Assembly (NCBI GenBank): GCA_024690205.1
Contig: JAILCX010000089.1
Coordinates: forward strand, 1 to 64,000
DNA: 64,000 nt
Source of the DNA: Lachnospiraceae bacterium
GTDB taxonomy: Bacteria; Bacillota; Clostridia; Lachnospirales; Lachnospiraceae
Direction of reading: 5' to 3'
The notes beneath the pieces were generated by a model. The model was not told where the DNA came from. It saw only the letters and a list, made by a program, of their open reading frames with translations, and searched no databases. Positions 6,555 through 15,292 of the stretch are shown in pieces. The stretch's first letter is position 1. Every line of letters begins with the position of its first letter. A program made the translations under genes and the position numbers.

Positions 6555-9280
6555 TGAACAGGATATTGAGAAAAAGGATTCCGAGACAGATAAGGGCTGA
6601 CTATTTCAGACTTGGCTCGCTTTTCCTTATCATAGCCATGTGTATGTATATCGTTATCTCATTGGTGGATGCGGCAGAAGTAGTAATAAAGGGTACTGAG
6701 AAAAACCAGGCTGATTCACATCTTGAAGACGGCCAGTTCACTGTGTTTTATCCCTTATCGGATGAGTGCATCGATGAGATAAAAAATAAAGGAGTGACGA
6801 TAGAACCTCATTTTTCATTTGATGTTACGCTTGATGACGGCACTGTCATTAGAGTATTTAAAGACAGGGAACTCATAGATACCGTTGCCCTTGATAACGG
6901 AACGAGCCCCTCTGATGAGACCGACATTGTTTTGGAAAAAAGATACTGTGAAGAAAATGATATCAAAACGGGCGACAGGATCCTTATAAGCGGTAAAGAA
7001 ATAACGGTAACAGGTATCGGCAGTTCCGTAGACTATGACGCACCGCTTAAGAAACTTTCGGATGCGGCTGTAGACAGCACTATATTCGGAACCGGTTTCA
7101 TGACACCGGAAGGATATGAGCGATTAAAGGAGTCAGATAAAGGCGGGACGGAAGATTATACCTATGCATTTTTGCTAAACGGAAAAATGAGTTCGGACGA
7201 TCTGAAGCAGATGATAAAGGATTTTGATTTTGACTATAAGTCAGTTGATGATCCGTTTTATATTGAGATGCTTGATGATACATACGGCAAAAAGGATGAG
7301 ATAACGGATGGGATCGATGATCTTTATGACGGGGCATCGGAACTTTATGACGGAACGGTAGAACTTAATGATGGCGCCGGAGAACTGTATGACGGCACGA
7401 TTGAACTTGAAAACGGTCTTGGTGAGCTTAAAGATGGTGGCAAAAAGCTTGATAACGGTGCACGTAAGCTCGTAAATTCACTTTCAGTGATACCCGGAGC
7501 TTCGGATGCAACTTCCCCGCTTGTAAAAGGGACTTCGGATCTGAACGAAGGGATGAAGGAGGCATATGAAGGCGCAACGGAATTGAAAGAAGGTGCATCT
7601 GAACTGTATGACGGAACGAACGAGCTTAAAGACGGAGCCGGAGAATTATACGACGGAGTAAAAGAGTTAAAGGATCGCTCGGAAGAACTTCTTGATGAGA
7701 TATTTAAAGAATCACCCGATAACCTGACTGCATTTATCCTTAGGAATGATAACTTAAGGATTGGTGGTGCTTCGGGGGATATTGAGATCAACAAGACAAT
7801 CGGAATGTTTGAAGGAGTAATTGTCATAATCCTCTTTACATACGTACTTTCCGTATTTGTTATACATCAGATTCAGGAGGAGAGCAGTACGATAGGAGCT
7901 CTTTATGCGCTTGGAGTTAAGAAAAAGGATCTCATGAAACACTATATATTTATGCCGACACTGATATCGTTTCTCGGTGGGGCTTGCGGAGCCGTATTCG
8001 GATTTAGCGGATTGGGCAGCAGTTTTCAGACGTCGGATTCATATAACTATTATTCGATCCCGGTTTTTGACAAGGTGATCCCGGCATACCTTATTGTGTA
8101 TGCAGTTGTGATGCCTCCGGTTGTCAGCATGATAGTTAATTATCTGGTCATAAACAAAAGCCTTTCAAGAACAGCTCTTTCTCTTATAAGAAACGAACAG
8201 AAGGTATCCCGTACGAAAGATCTTAGACTTCCGGAAATGTCTTTCTTACGCAAGTTTAAAATAAGACAGATGCTTCGGGAAAGAAGGATCGCCCTGACGG
8301 TAGTCATAGGAATGGTGATATCCCTTATGATCTTTATGATGGGACTTAACTGTTATGTTCTGTGTGACAGTGTGGGAAAGTATTCAAGCAGAGACACACG
8401 ATATGAGTACATGTACACATATAAATATCCTTCTGAAAAGGTTGTAGAAGGAGGGGAGGCGTGCTTTGTTAAAACGCTTCAAAAGGAAAGTTTCGGTTAT
8501 ACTCTCGATGTGACCGTGATGGGTATCGATGATGACAATCCGTATATCGATGTAAAACCCGTAAAAGGTAAGAACAGGATAATGGCATCTGATGCCGTTG
8601 CTACGAAGTATAACCTCAAACCGGGGGATAAGTTGGTCCTTACCGATAATGCCGATGATATGGATTATGCTTTCACGGTTGAGGATATCGTTCCTTATGC
8701 AGTCGGACTTACGGTTTTTATGGATATAGAAAGTTGCAGGGAACTGTTTGGAGAAGACGAGGACTATTACAACGTCGTCATGTCAGACAGAAAACTTGAT
8801 ATAGAAGAAGGAAGGCTCTATTCCGTTAATACAAAAGGGGATACAGACAAGGCGTCGGGAGTTTTTGTTGATCTGATGGCTCCGTTGTTTACGCTGCTTA
8901 TGACAATGAGCACCGTGGTATTTTGCCTAGTCGTATATCTTATGACCTCTGTAATGATCGACAGATCATCTTTCGGAATATCGCTTATGAAGATCTTCGG
9001 ATTTAATAAAAAAGAGATCAAAAAACTCTATCTGGACGGAAATCTGATCGTGATAATTATAGGAGCACTGGTAAGCATACCGCTTGCAAAACTGCTGACA
9101 GACAGGATGTTTCCTGCATTTGTTTCAAATGTTGCCTGCGGTGTCTACCTTAGATTTGAATGGTATTATTATCCTCTCATATTTATTTCCATGACAGCCT
9201 GCTACGGATTCATCAGCCTGTTGCTTACGGGAAAGCTAAACAGGATGACACCGGCTGAGGTTTTAAAGAACAGAGAATAA
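6551..9280 (+). CDS. FtsX-like ABC transporter permease with an ELYDG-repeat extracytoplasmic domain
   Basis: The 909-residue membrane protein has one N-terminal helix (~22-43), a large extracytoplasmic region, a first FtsX-type helix bundle (~418-545), a second extracytoplasmic domain (~595-770), and a C-terminal FtsX bundle (~775-895). Residues ~253-378 are built of imperfect repeats of the form ELYDGTxELxDGAG, broken by a linker, like the acidic repeats seen in YhgE/Pip-type and some FtsX-type proteins. Such repeats likely form an extended helical stalk. Coupled to the ATPase gene by a 4-base overlap. Substrate unknown; the TetR context suggests export of a toxic or signalling molecule. 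Confidence 0.88.
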   Translation: MMNRILRKRIPRQIRADYFRLGSLFLIIAMCMYIVISLVDAAEVVIKGTEKNQADSHLEDGQFTVFYPLSDECIDEIKNKGVTIEPHFSFDVTLDDGTVIRVFKDRELIDTVALDNGTSPSDETDIVLEKRYCEENDIKTGDRILISGKEITVTGIGSSVDYDAPLKKLSDAAVDSTIFGTGFMTPEGYERLKESDKGGTEDYTYAFLLNGKMSSDDLKQMIKDFDFDYKSVDDPFYIEMLDDTYGKKDEITDGIDDLYDGASELYDGTVELNDGAGELYDGTIELENGLGELKDGGKKLDNGARKLVNSLSVIPGASDATSPLVKGTSDLNEGMKEAYEGATELKEGASELYDGTNELKDGAGELYDGVKELKDRSEELLDEIFKESPDNLTAFILRNDNLRIGGASGDIEINKTIGMFEGVIVIILFTYVLSVFVIHQIQEESSTIGALYALGVKKKDLMKHYIFMPTLISFLGGACGAVFGFSGLGSSFQTSDSYNYYSIPVFDKVIPAYLIVYAVVMPPVVSMIVNYLVINKSLSRTALSLIRNEQKVSRTKDLRLPEMSFLRKFKIRQMLRERRIALTVVIGMVISLMIFMMGLNCYVLCDSVGKYSSRDTRYEYMYTYKYPSEKVVEGGEACFVKTLQKESFGYTLDVTVMGIDDDNPYIDVKPVKGKNRIMASDAVATKYNLKPGDKLVLTDNADDMDYAFTVEDIVPYAVGLTVFMDIESCRELFGEDEDYYNVVMSDRKLDIEEGRLYSVNTKGDTDKASGVFVDLMAPLFTLLMTMSTVVFCLVVYLMTSVMIDRSSFGISLMKIFGFNKKEIKKLYLDGNLIVIIIGALVSIPLAKLLTDRMFPAFVSNVACGVYLRFEWYYYPLIFISMTACYGFISLLLTGKLNRMTPAEVLKNRE

Positions 9281-9288
9281 AAATATGC

Positions 9289-9317
9289 TTGAAAAATTAG
9301 GGAAAAAAGTATATATT
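9289..9317 (+). promoter_or_regulatory. Promoter of the tRNA-Asp/tRNA-Leu unit
   Basis: TTGAAA (9289-9294), 17-base spacer, TATATT (9312-9317). Located 27 bases before tRNA-Asp and just after the permease stop codon. Confidence 0.7.
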
Positions 9318-9343
9318 AAGAAAGTCGTTTGATAGACGATGAT

Positions 9344-9417
9344 GGCCTGGTGGCTCAGCTGGTTAGAGCGCCGCCCTGTCACGGCGGAGGTCGTGGGTTC
9401 GAACCCCATCCGGGTCG
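9344..9417 (+). tRNA. tRNA-Asp(GUC)
   Basis: Acceptor GGCCTGG (9344-9350) pairs with CCGGGTC (9410-9416), with discriminator G9417. The anticodon stem CCGCC/GGCGG encloses loop CTGTCAC, giving anticodon GTC. T-arm GTGGG-TTCGAAC-CCCAT. No CCA is encoded. Confidence 0.97.
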
Positions 9418-9435
9418 CTTAATATATAATTTCCC

Positions 9436-9519
9436 GCTGGTGTGGCGGAATAGGCAGACGCAAGGGACTTAAAATCCCTCGGTGGCAACACCGTGCCGGT
9501 TCAAGTCCGGCCACCAGCA
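9436..9519 (+). tRNA. tRNA-Leu(UAA)
   Basis: Type II tRNA of 84 bases with a long variable arm. Acceptor GCTGGTG (9436-9442) pairs with CACCAGC (9512-9518), with discriminator A9519. The anticodon stem AGGGA/TCCCT encloses CTTAAAA, giving anticodon TAA. Confidence 0.97.
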
Positions 9520-9532
9520 TGAATCTCCGGAT

Positions 9533-9561
9533 GGACCTCAGGGACGGGGTTAGGGGTTCAT
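9533..9561 (+). repeat. Dispersed REP-like repeat, copy 1
   Basis: GGACCTCAGGGACGGGGTTAGGGGTTCAT-like unit downstream of the tRNAs. It matches the unit at 36041-36070 except for a few substitutions and one indel. It contains the reverse complements of CCGTCCC and ATGAACC, which are also words of the tandem repeat at 4955-5020. Confidence 0.75.
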
Positions 9562-9581
9562 TTTCAAAAATGTGTGATCAA

Positions 9582-9615
9582 AAGCTTGGATTCATGAATG
9601 TTTCCAAGTTTTTTT
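9582..9615 (+). terminator. Rho-independent terminator after tRNA-Leu
   Basis: Stem CTTGGA (9585-9590)/TCCAAG (9603-9608) followed by seven T's, with A's before the stem that can extend it. It closes the tRNA-Asp/tRNA-Leu unit. Confidence 0.75.
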
Positions 9616-9665
9616 ATCAAAAGGATTTCTTTTTCGTGTTTTATCAGACCTATGTGAGGTGAAAA

Positions 9666-10418
9666 ATGGGGAATATGTATATTGTTGATGATGGAATAAA
9701 ACTTGATGCAGTGCTTGATATGCCTTCAGGCAATCCCGAAAAGTGTCCGATCGTAATTATCATTCACGGTATAAGTGGTAACAAAGACGAAAGGCATCTT
9801 GTTGAGATGTCCGGGATGCTCCTTGAAAACGGTTTTGCAACGCTCCGTGTCGATATGTACGGACACGGCAAGAGCGAGGGAACATTTTACGATCACACGT
9901 ATTTTAAGTGGATGACGAACGGAATGAAGGTCATCGACTATGTCAGAGGACTTGATTTTGTCACGGATATTTATCTGTGCGGTCATTCCCAGGGTGGGGT
10001 GACGGTTATGCTTCTTGCAGCCCTTAAACATGAATACATTAAGGGCTTGATAGCCCTGTCGCCTTCTGCGATGCGCCCCGAACAGGCAAGGGAAGGCCTC
10101 TTTTTCGGAAATAAGTTTGATCCGGAGAGCATACCCGAGGAATTTACTTTGTGGGAGAACAGAAAGATAAGCGGAAATTACGTCAGGGTTTCCCAGACTA
10201 TACACGTTGAAGATGCCATTGATAAATATAAAGGTCCCGTACTTATTGTAGTCGGAACCGATGATTCACCTGAACTTTTTGAATCCACCAGAGTCTCAGC
10301 CGAAAGATACGTTAACTGCAGATACGTGCCTATCGAGGGCGATACTCACTGCTATGACAATCATCTTGATCTGGTGGTCAAAGCTGTTCATGACTGGATG
10401 ACATATCAAACTTCATGA
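9666..10418 (+). CDS. Alpha/beta hydrolase resembling cinnamoyl (feruloyl) esterase Est1E
   Basis: The 250-residue protein has oxyanion segment IIHGISG (H34-G35), nucleophile elbow GHSQGG with Ser108, a probable catalytic Asp in VVGTDDSPELFES, and His in GDTHCYDNH. The RVDMYGHGKSEGTF, TDIYLCGHSQGGV and GDTHCYD segments closely resemble Butyrivibrio proteoclasticus Est1E as I recall it. That enzyme releases hydroxycinnamic acids from plant cell-wall arabinoxylan. No signal peptide, so it acts in the cytoplasm on imported feruloyl-oligosaccharides. A reasonable Shine-Dalgarno (GAGGTG) precedes the ATG. The 3' end overlaps the convergent 2H phosphoesterase gene by 41 bp. Confidence 0.82.
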   Translation: MGNMYIVDDGIKLDAVLDMPSGNPEKCPIVIIIHGISGNKDERHLVEMSGMLLENGFATLRVDMYGHGKSEGTFYDHTYFKWMTNGMKVIDYVRGLDFVTDIYLCGHSQGGVTVMLLAALKHEYIKGLIALSPSAMRPEQAREGLFFGNKFDPESIPEEFTLWENRKISGNYVRVSQTIHVEDAIDKYKGPVLIVVGTDDSPELFESTRVSAERYVNCRYVPIEGDTHCYDNHLDLVVKAVHDWMTYQTS

Positions 10419-10920
10419 TATCCTCGTGAGGATTGACGCGCGAGAGTCCAAGTCGAACTATCATCGCATCAAAAACGGAAAATCTATTTTGCATTTCTTT
10501 AAAAGTAAGGTTCATCTGTTCACCGGTCAGTTTCTTGGCGATCGTAATGTGAGGAAGCCACGATCCAGGCATGTAGTACCTGCTTACTGATGTTTCGGGT
10601 ATGTCCTTAAATGCGTTAAACACATTTTCGCTCATAATGGAAAGGTATGGATTAAGGACCGGTGTCAGATAAAAAACGTATGGCAGCAGCTGTCCCGTTG
10701 AAACGACCTTTATCTTTCCTTCTTTTAAACTGTCTGCAAGAGAGGAAAAAGCAGGCATCAGTATTTCTTCAGACCTAGCTTCTATTGATGATATCGTCAT
10801 ATGCGGCGGGACATGATTATCCTGCATAAAAGTGTTTCCTGTCTTTGCGGCAATGCAGTCCATATGATTTTGTATTATCCTATTTGATGCTTCATCAAAA
10901 TAAGCGGATATCAGATACAT
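10378..10920 (-). CDS. 2H phosphoesterase / 2'-5' RNA ligase-like protein
   Basis: The 180-residue protein carries two HxT motifs typical of the 2H phosphoesterase superfamily: H40-M-T42 (PPHMTIS) and H124-I-T126 (LPHITIA). Spacing and length fit the LigT/YjcG-like group, which hydrolyses cyclic or 2'-5' phosphodiester bonds in RNA or nucleotides. The substrate here is unknown. Its 3' end overlaps the Est1E-like gene tail to tail by 41 bp. A Shine-Dalgarno AGGAG lies just before the ATG on the minus strand. Confidence 0.8.
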   Translation of the reverse strand: MYLISAYFDEASNRIIQNHMDCIAAKTGNTFMQDNHVPPHMTISSIEARSEEILMPAFSSLADSLKEGKIKVVSTGQLLPYVFYLTPVLNPYLSIMSENVFNAFKDIPETSVSRYYMPGSWLPHITIAKKLTGEQMNLTFKEMQNRFSVFDAMIVRLGLSRVNPHEDIMKFDMSSSHEQL

Positions 10921-10961
10921 TTTTTCTCCTTATAGGGAACCTGTTTCCATTTAAATCCGTC

Positions 10962-10967
10962 TATAAT
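10962..10967 (+). promoter_or_regulatory. Probable -10 element for the SGNH esterase gene
   Basis: Perfect TATAAT 39 bases upstream of the start codon at 11006. No convincing -35 hexamer lies 16-18 bases further upstream, so the call rests on the -10 and position. Confidence 0.45.
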
Positions 10968-11005
10968 ATACTAACATATGAAAATGTAACCGGGAGGTTT
11001 AAATA

Positions 11006-11956
11006 ATGGTTTTGACAAACGAAGAGTTAAAAAAGATCTATTTTGGCGCATATGAGTTTGAAGAGACACCTGACGGATATCTTCAGTCTTTTCAGTATAC
11101 AAAAAAACAGATCGAATATTTTAAGGGAGCTTTTGAAATGTGGTATGAGCGCTGCACGGCATCGACTGCAAAGACCCTTGAATTTGTAACATCGGCTAAT
11201 AAAGTGTCATTTGAATACAAGATCATCTGGAAAGGTTCTCCGGATTCTTTCGAGATACTGGTTGACGGACTTGTTTATGGCATAAAGTACATTAAAGACA
11301 TCATGGATACCGGAACGATCGAATGGGAGCTTCCGGAGGGAAAAAAGAATGTGGTCATCTATCTTCCTGCGGATGCCACGGTCCTTATAAAGAAATTTAC
11401 TATCGATGCAGAGGCAGTGCCAGCAGTTAAAGGCCCAAAAGTCCTGTGGCTTGGAGATTCGATAACCCAGGGTTACGGTCCGCTCAGGTCGTCGAATACA
11501 TATGTCAGCGTTGCCAACAGGATATTAAACTATGACATCTTAAATCAGGGGATCGGCGGATATATTTATGATAAGAATTCGCTCATGAAGATGGAAGGAT
11601 ATGATCCTGAAAAGATCATAGTTGCGCTCGGTACCAATCAGTACGGCGACAGTGACATGAGCAAAATAGAAGAATACTACGAAATCTTAACCGGAATTTA
11701 CGGCGATGATATACCGATCCTTTGTATAACTCCTCTTTGGAGAGGAGATTCCGTTGACGGATTGCCGACACTTATTTCATTTTGCGAAAAAGTAAAGGAT
11801 ATTGCCGGCAGGTATAAAAATGTCAGGATCGTTGACGGAATGAAAATGGTACCGCATTTTCCCGAGTATTTCCTTGATAATCTTCATCCGAACTGTCTCG
11901 GGTGCGAAGTATACGGAAGAAATCTCGTTGATGAGATAAAGAAGATCGGTTTTTAA
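11006..11956 (+). CDS. SGNH/GDSL hydrolase with N-terminal beta domain, probable carbohydrate acetylesterase
   Basis: The 316-residue protein has an N-terminal beta-sandwich-like region (~1-140) and a C-terminal SGNH domain. SGNH blocks are visible: WLGDSITQG with nucleophile Ser ~152, the block-III ALGTNQYG, and the D291-x-x-H294 dyad in DNLHPN. This two-domain layout resembles carbohydrate esterase family 2 and related acetylxylan/gluco-oligosaccharide deacetylases. No signal peptide, so it likely acts on imported acetylated oligosaccharides. GGGAGG upstream provides a good ribosome-binding site. It may be co-transcribed with the lipoprotein gene 23 bases downstream. Confidence 0.82.
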   Translation: MVLTNEELKKIYFGAYEFEETPDGYLQSFQYTKKQIEYFKGAFEMWYERCTASTAKTLEFVTSANKVSFEYKIIWKGSPDSFEILVDGLVYGIKYIKDIMDTGTIEWELPEGKKNVVIYLPADATVLIKKFTIDAEAVPAVKGPKVLWLGDSITQGYGPLRSSNTYVSVANRILNYDILNQGIGGYIYDKNSLMKMEGYDPEKIIVALGTNQYGDSDMSKIEEYYEILTGIYGDDIPILCITPLWRGDSVDGLPTLISFCEKVKDIAGRYKNVRIVDGMKMVPHFPEYFLDNLHPNCLGCEVYGRNLVDEIKKIGF

Positions 11957-11979
11957 CCAAAGGGGCTAAAGATATCAGT

Positions 11980-13071
11980 ATGAAAAAACGCGTTACCATT
12001 CTTTTGCTTGCACTCATAACGTTAACTCTGTTTGTCGGATGTGCGGATTCGGGAAAAAGTGTATCTTCAAAGGAAACTCGGACAGAGGAAGAATCCGATA
12101 AGGAGGATGATAAAGAAAACGGGAAAAAGGAAAAGAGCAGCAAAAAGGAAAAGAACGGAAAGAAAAAGAAGAAAAACAAAACTTCTGAAAATGACGAAAA
12201 GAAAAAAGAATCTCATGAAGATCAGGATATCCCGCTTTATCAGAAAATCTGCGGCACATACTGCTACGAGTATGGGGAAAACGAAGAAGGTACCGTAACC
12301 TATCCTCTGGATATCGTGAATTTCGGCGGAAATCTTTATGCCTTTGGCGGAGCTTCCATGGATAGTTTTGATTCCGATCATATCGGATCGTATTCTTTCT
12401 GGGCTATGGAGCTTATTCCCGAAGAGGCCGATGATCTTTTTGCAACCGACTCTGATGAGTGCAGATTTGGAGTTTTAACCTTCTCGATCATGTCAAATCT
12501 CGGCAAATACTGGAATGAACCCGAGATGATAACGGTAAGGGTAATCGATGAAGGCCTTGAGATGGAAGATCTGCCGTTTATTGAAGAAAGTCCCGCGCTT
12601 TTTATGAAAAATGACCGCGTTGAACGTGCCTTTTGCTATATGAATGAAGGATCCGCTGATGAAAAGACGGATAAAGATCTTAAGGGCATCTGGCAGCAGG
12701 CGGATTCACAATATCCTGTCTTTGTTGAGTTTATGGAAGATAACAACATAAAGATATACAGAAAGCAACCCCTTTCGGAAGTGTATCTATACGGGGGCTC
12801 TTATACAGAGTCATCGCCGGGGATACTAGAATGTTCGTTAAGTACTTTGGGAAGCGGAGGAATGCCTACTGATTTTTCAATGGAATACAGTATTGAAAAC
12901 GGATCGATGGATATACGCTTTAATGATTTTTATGATACGCTTGCGGATAGCATAAATGCAGATGATGAACTGACATTTAAAAAGATCGGTGCAGAGGATA
13001 TTCCCATAATAACAATGGAAGATATAAAAGATATAGAGATCACTAATATCTATGAAGACATGGATGAATGA
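11980..13071 (+). CDS. Lipoprotein of unknown function with a highly charged linker
   Basis: The 363-residue protein has a lipoprotein signal peptide ending in lipobox LFVGC (Cys21). A ~55-residue segment of almost only K, E, D, S and N (about 27-85) probably spans the cell wall. The remaining ~280 residues contain two similar-looking halves starting near KICGTYCYEY and LKGIWQQADS, which resemble small beta-barrel lipocalin-like modules, but I do not recognise the family. The downstream chemoreceptor has its own promoter. Confidence 0.75.
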   Translation: MKKRVTILLLALITLTLFVGCADSGKSVSSKETRTEEESDKEDDKENGKKEKSSKKEKNGKKKKKNKTSENDEKKKESHEDQDIPLYQKICGTYCYEYGENEEGTVTYPLDIVNFGGNLYAFGGASMDSFDSDHIGSYSFWAMELIPEEADDLFATDSDECRFGVLTFSIMSNLGKYWNEPEMITVRVIDEGLEMEDLPFIEESPALFMKNDRVERAFCYMNEGSADEKTDKDLKGIWQQADSQYPVFVEFMEDNNIKIYRKQPLSEVYLYGGSYTESSPGILECSLSTLGSGGMPTDFSMEYSIENGSMDIRFNDFYDTLADSINADDELTFKKIGAEDIPIITMEDIKDIEITNIYEDMDE

Positions 13072-13109
13072 TAGTATCATTTATAATATGGGGAAATATC
13101 CGAGAAAAG

Positions 13110-13118
13110 TGATATAAT
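13110..13118 (+). promoter_or_regulatory. Extended -10 promoter for the chemoreceptor gene
   Basis: TGA-TATAAT (13110-13118) is an extended -10 element 39 bases before the start codon at 13158. No -35 match is obvious. A motility sigma factor (SigD) motif was looked for and not found. Confidence 0.5.
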
Positions 13119-13157
13119 ATTCATTGAAATTCTTCTGAAACGGAGGTTCTAAAGTCG

Positions 13158-15173
13158 ATGAAAACACAGAAAAGAAAATCCCTTAAAAACGAATTGCTAA
13201 GAAAGATCATTATCTTTGTTGCAATCATCATAGTGATCATCACTCAGATAAGCATCAAACTTGCATCTGACAACATCCAGTCTCTTACGAACAATATTCT
13301 GGCCAGAGAATCTGCAACTTATGCAAGCCAGATCCACAGTTGGTGGAATAATATCGAAGCAAGAGTCGGACAGACCGCAGATATCATGAGAAATACTCCT
13401 GATCTGTCATATGATGATGCTCTTGCAATGCTTCTTAAACTTACGGAGCTGGATCCTGACTCGCAGGATATTTATCTTGCATATGGCGATACCGGCAAGT
13501 TCCTTGACGGCTCAGGCTGGATCCCTGATGACACATTTGTATTTACTGACAGACCCTGGTATACGGGGGCAGTTTCCAAAAATGGGGATATTTTTTCATC
13601 GGATCCTTATATAGATGCCTCTACCGGAAAGACATGTCTTGCATGTTCAGTTATGGTTAAGGACAACGTAGTGCTTTCAAGTGATATTAATTTTGACAAA
13701 GTTGCGGAAAAGGTTTCCTCATTCAAATCTATTTCTCCAGATTCAAAGTTTTATATCATAAACAAAGAAACAAAAGATGTACTTTTAAGTAACGTTTCTA
13801 CTGCTGTGGGTCAGAACCTCTCATCTGCACAGGATCCAATACTTGCAGGATTATCAAAGGTATTTGATTCTCTTAAGAAGGATATCAATGCAGGCGGAGA
13901 AAAAGTTGTTACTGCAAAGACTTCGCAGGGATCACAGATGTTTACCGCAACGGATATCGAAGATACATCATGGACAGTTGTAAGTGCGGCTCCTTCTTCA
14001 CTCCTTAGCAACAGCATACTTAAAGTCATGTATGTTACGTTTGCCAGCGCGATCCTTTTACTCATCCTTCTTTCAGTATTGATGGCATTTATAATCAACA
14101 AGGCTATAAATCCTGTTACCACCATCACCGAGCGTATCACCGATATCAGTAAGGGTGACTTTACAGTCAAGATCGTACCTGAAGGAAATAATGAGATCAC
14201 GACACTTGCTGAAAGCCTGAATGAATATATTGAAAAGATGAGAGGCACGTTGAACAGCCTTGCAAGTATCTCAGGTGCCATGAACAGCCGTGCCGGTGAG
14301 TGCTTTGATATTTCGCACATTCTTTCGGATGCAAACACCAACCAGGGTGAATCTATAGAACAGCTCAATTCTACTTTGAGTGATATGAACATTTCTATCG
14401 AAGAGATCGCTCATGCTGCTACGGAACTTGCAAATACATCAAGCCAGCTTGCCGAAAACGCTGATAATGTAATGCAGTTATGTTCTGAAACTCTCGATGC
14501 TTCCACCAAGGGCAGAGAAGAGATGAAGGGTATGACGAATAATGTAAGTACCCTTAACGAGACAATAAAAGAACTTACTACTCTCATCAGAGATACAGCA
14601 AAGACTGTTGAAGAGATAACCGGTATCACCGATACAATAAATGCTATCTCCAATCAGACAAATCTCCTTTCTCTGAATGCTTCGATAGAAGCAGCAAGAG
14701 CCGGAGAAATGGGTAAGGGATTTGCTGTTGTCGCAACGGAGGTCGGAACTTTGGCAAGTCAGTCTTCGGAAGCTACCGAGACCATAAGAAAACTTGTTGA
14801 AGGCATTACAAAGAATATTTCCGATATCAACGAAAAGGCAGAGATCTGTGTCGGCGATATGGAAGCCTGCATGAGTGCGGTTAACAGTGCAAACGAGTCG
14901 TTTGATACGATCTACGGTGATGTTGCCAAGGCAACCGACGGTATAGGAGAGATCGCAGACGGTATCGAAAAGATCAACGATGTTGCATCCAACAATGCCG
15001 CTACCACCGAGGAGCAGGCTGCAAGCATCGCACAGGTTCTTGATCTTAGTAATCTCATCGTTTCCGAGAGCACAAAGCTTAAGACAGAGACAGCAAACAT
15101 TACCAATATTTCCGAAAACCTCAATAAATACTCTGATGAGATCAATTCCGATCTTTCGCAGTATACGGTATAA
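13158..15173 (+). CDS. Methyl-accepting chemotaxis protein with Cache sensor domain
   Basis: The 671-residue transducer has a first membrane helix (~14-34), an extracellular dCache-like sensor (~38-285, with the [20 protein letters not shown] segment), a second membrane helix (~290-312), a HAMP domain (~313-366) and a cytoplasmic signalling domain. The near-invariant hairpin tip is present ([23 protein letters not shown], near 492-514). There is no C-terminal CheR-docking pentapeptide. The ligand is unknown, but such Cache receptors often sense amino acids or organic acids. It is a single gene with its own terminator, and it indicates a motile cell. Confidence 0.95.
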   Translation: MKTQKRKSLKNELLRKIIIFVAIIIVIITQISIKLASDNIQSLTNNILARESATYASQIHSWWNNIEARVGQTADIMRNTPDLSYDDALAMLLKLTELDPDSQDIYLAYGDTGKFLDGSGWIPDDTFVFTDRPWYTGAVSKNGDIFSSDPYIDASTGKTCLACSVMVKDNVVLSSDINFDKVAEKVSSFKSISPDSKFYIINKETKDVLLSNVSTAVGQNLSSAQDPILAGLSKVFDSLKKDINAGGEKVVTAKTSQGSQMFTATDIEDTSWTVVSAAPSSLLSNSILKVMYVTFASAILLLILLSVLMAFIINKAINPVTTITERITDISKGDFTVKIVPEGNNEITTLAESLNEYIEKMRGTLNSLASISGAMNSRAGECFDISHILSDANTNQGESIEQLNSTLSDMNISIEEIAHAATELANTSSQLAENADNVMQLCSETLDASTKGREEMKGMTNNVSTLNETIKELTTLIRDTAKTVEEITGITDTINAISNQTNLLSLNASIEAARAGEMGKGFAVVATEVGTLASQSSEATETIRKLVEGITKNISDINEKAEICVGDMEACMSAVNSANESFDTIYGDVAKATDGIGEIADGIEKINDVASNNAATTEEQAASIAQVLDLSNLIVSESTKLKTETANITNISENLNKYSDEINSDLSQYTV

Positions 15174-15194
15174 AAATCGATCAATAGATGCTGG

Positions 15195-15226
15195 AGCCCC
15201 TGTTGAAAAACAGGGGCTTTTAATTA
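15195..15226 (+). terminator. Rho-independent terminator after the chemoreceptor
   Basis: Perfect 10-bp stem AGCCCCTGTT (15195-15204)/AACAGGGGCT (15209-15218) with GAAA loop, then TTTTAATT. Confidence 0.92.
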
Positions 15227-15292
15227 CAGCTTCACATTTTTTTGGTAAAATGTAGATTGTAACCGATAAATCTCGAACAGGTGTGGTGGATC

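Noticed and set aside
7345-7827. Ser/Pro-rich 160-codon frame on the minus strand
   Set aside because: It is the antisense shadow of the ELYDG repeats in the exporter permease.
11823-12179. Phe-rich minus-strand frame
   Set aside because: Antisense of the Lys/Glu-rich linker of the lipoprotein gene; composition is an artefact of AAG/GAA codons.
13081-13157. SigD-type motility promoter before the chemoreceptor
   Set aside because: A CCGAGAAA word exists but no TAAA element at the right distance; the extended -10 is a better fit.
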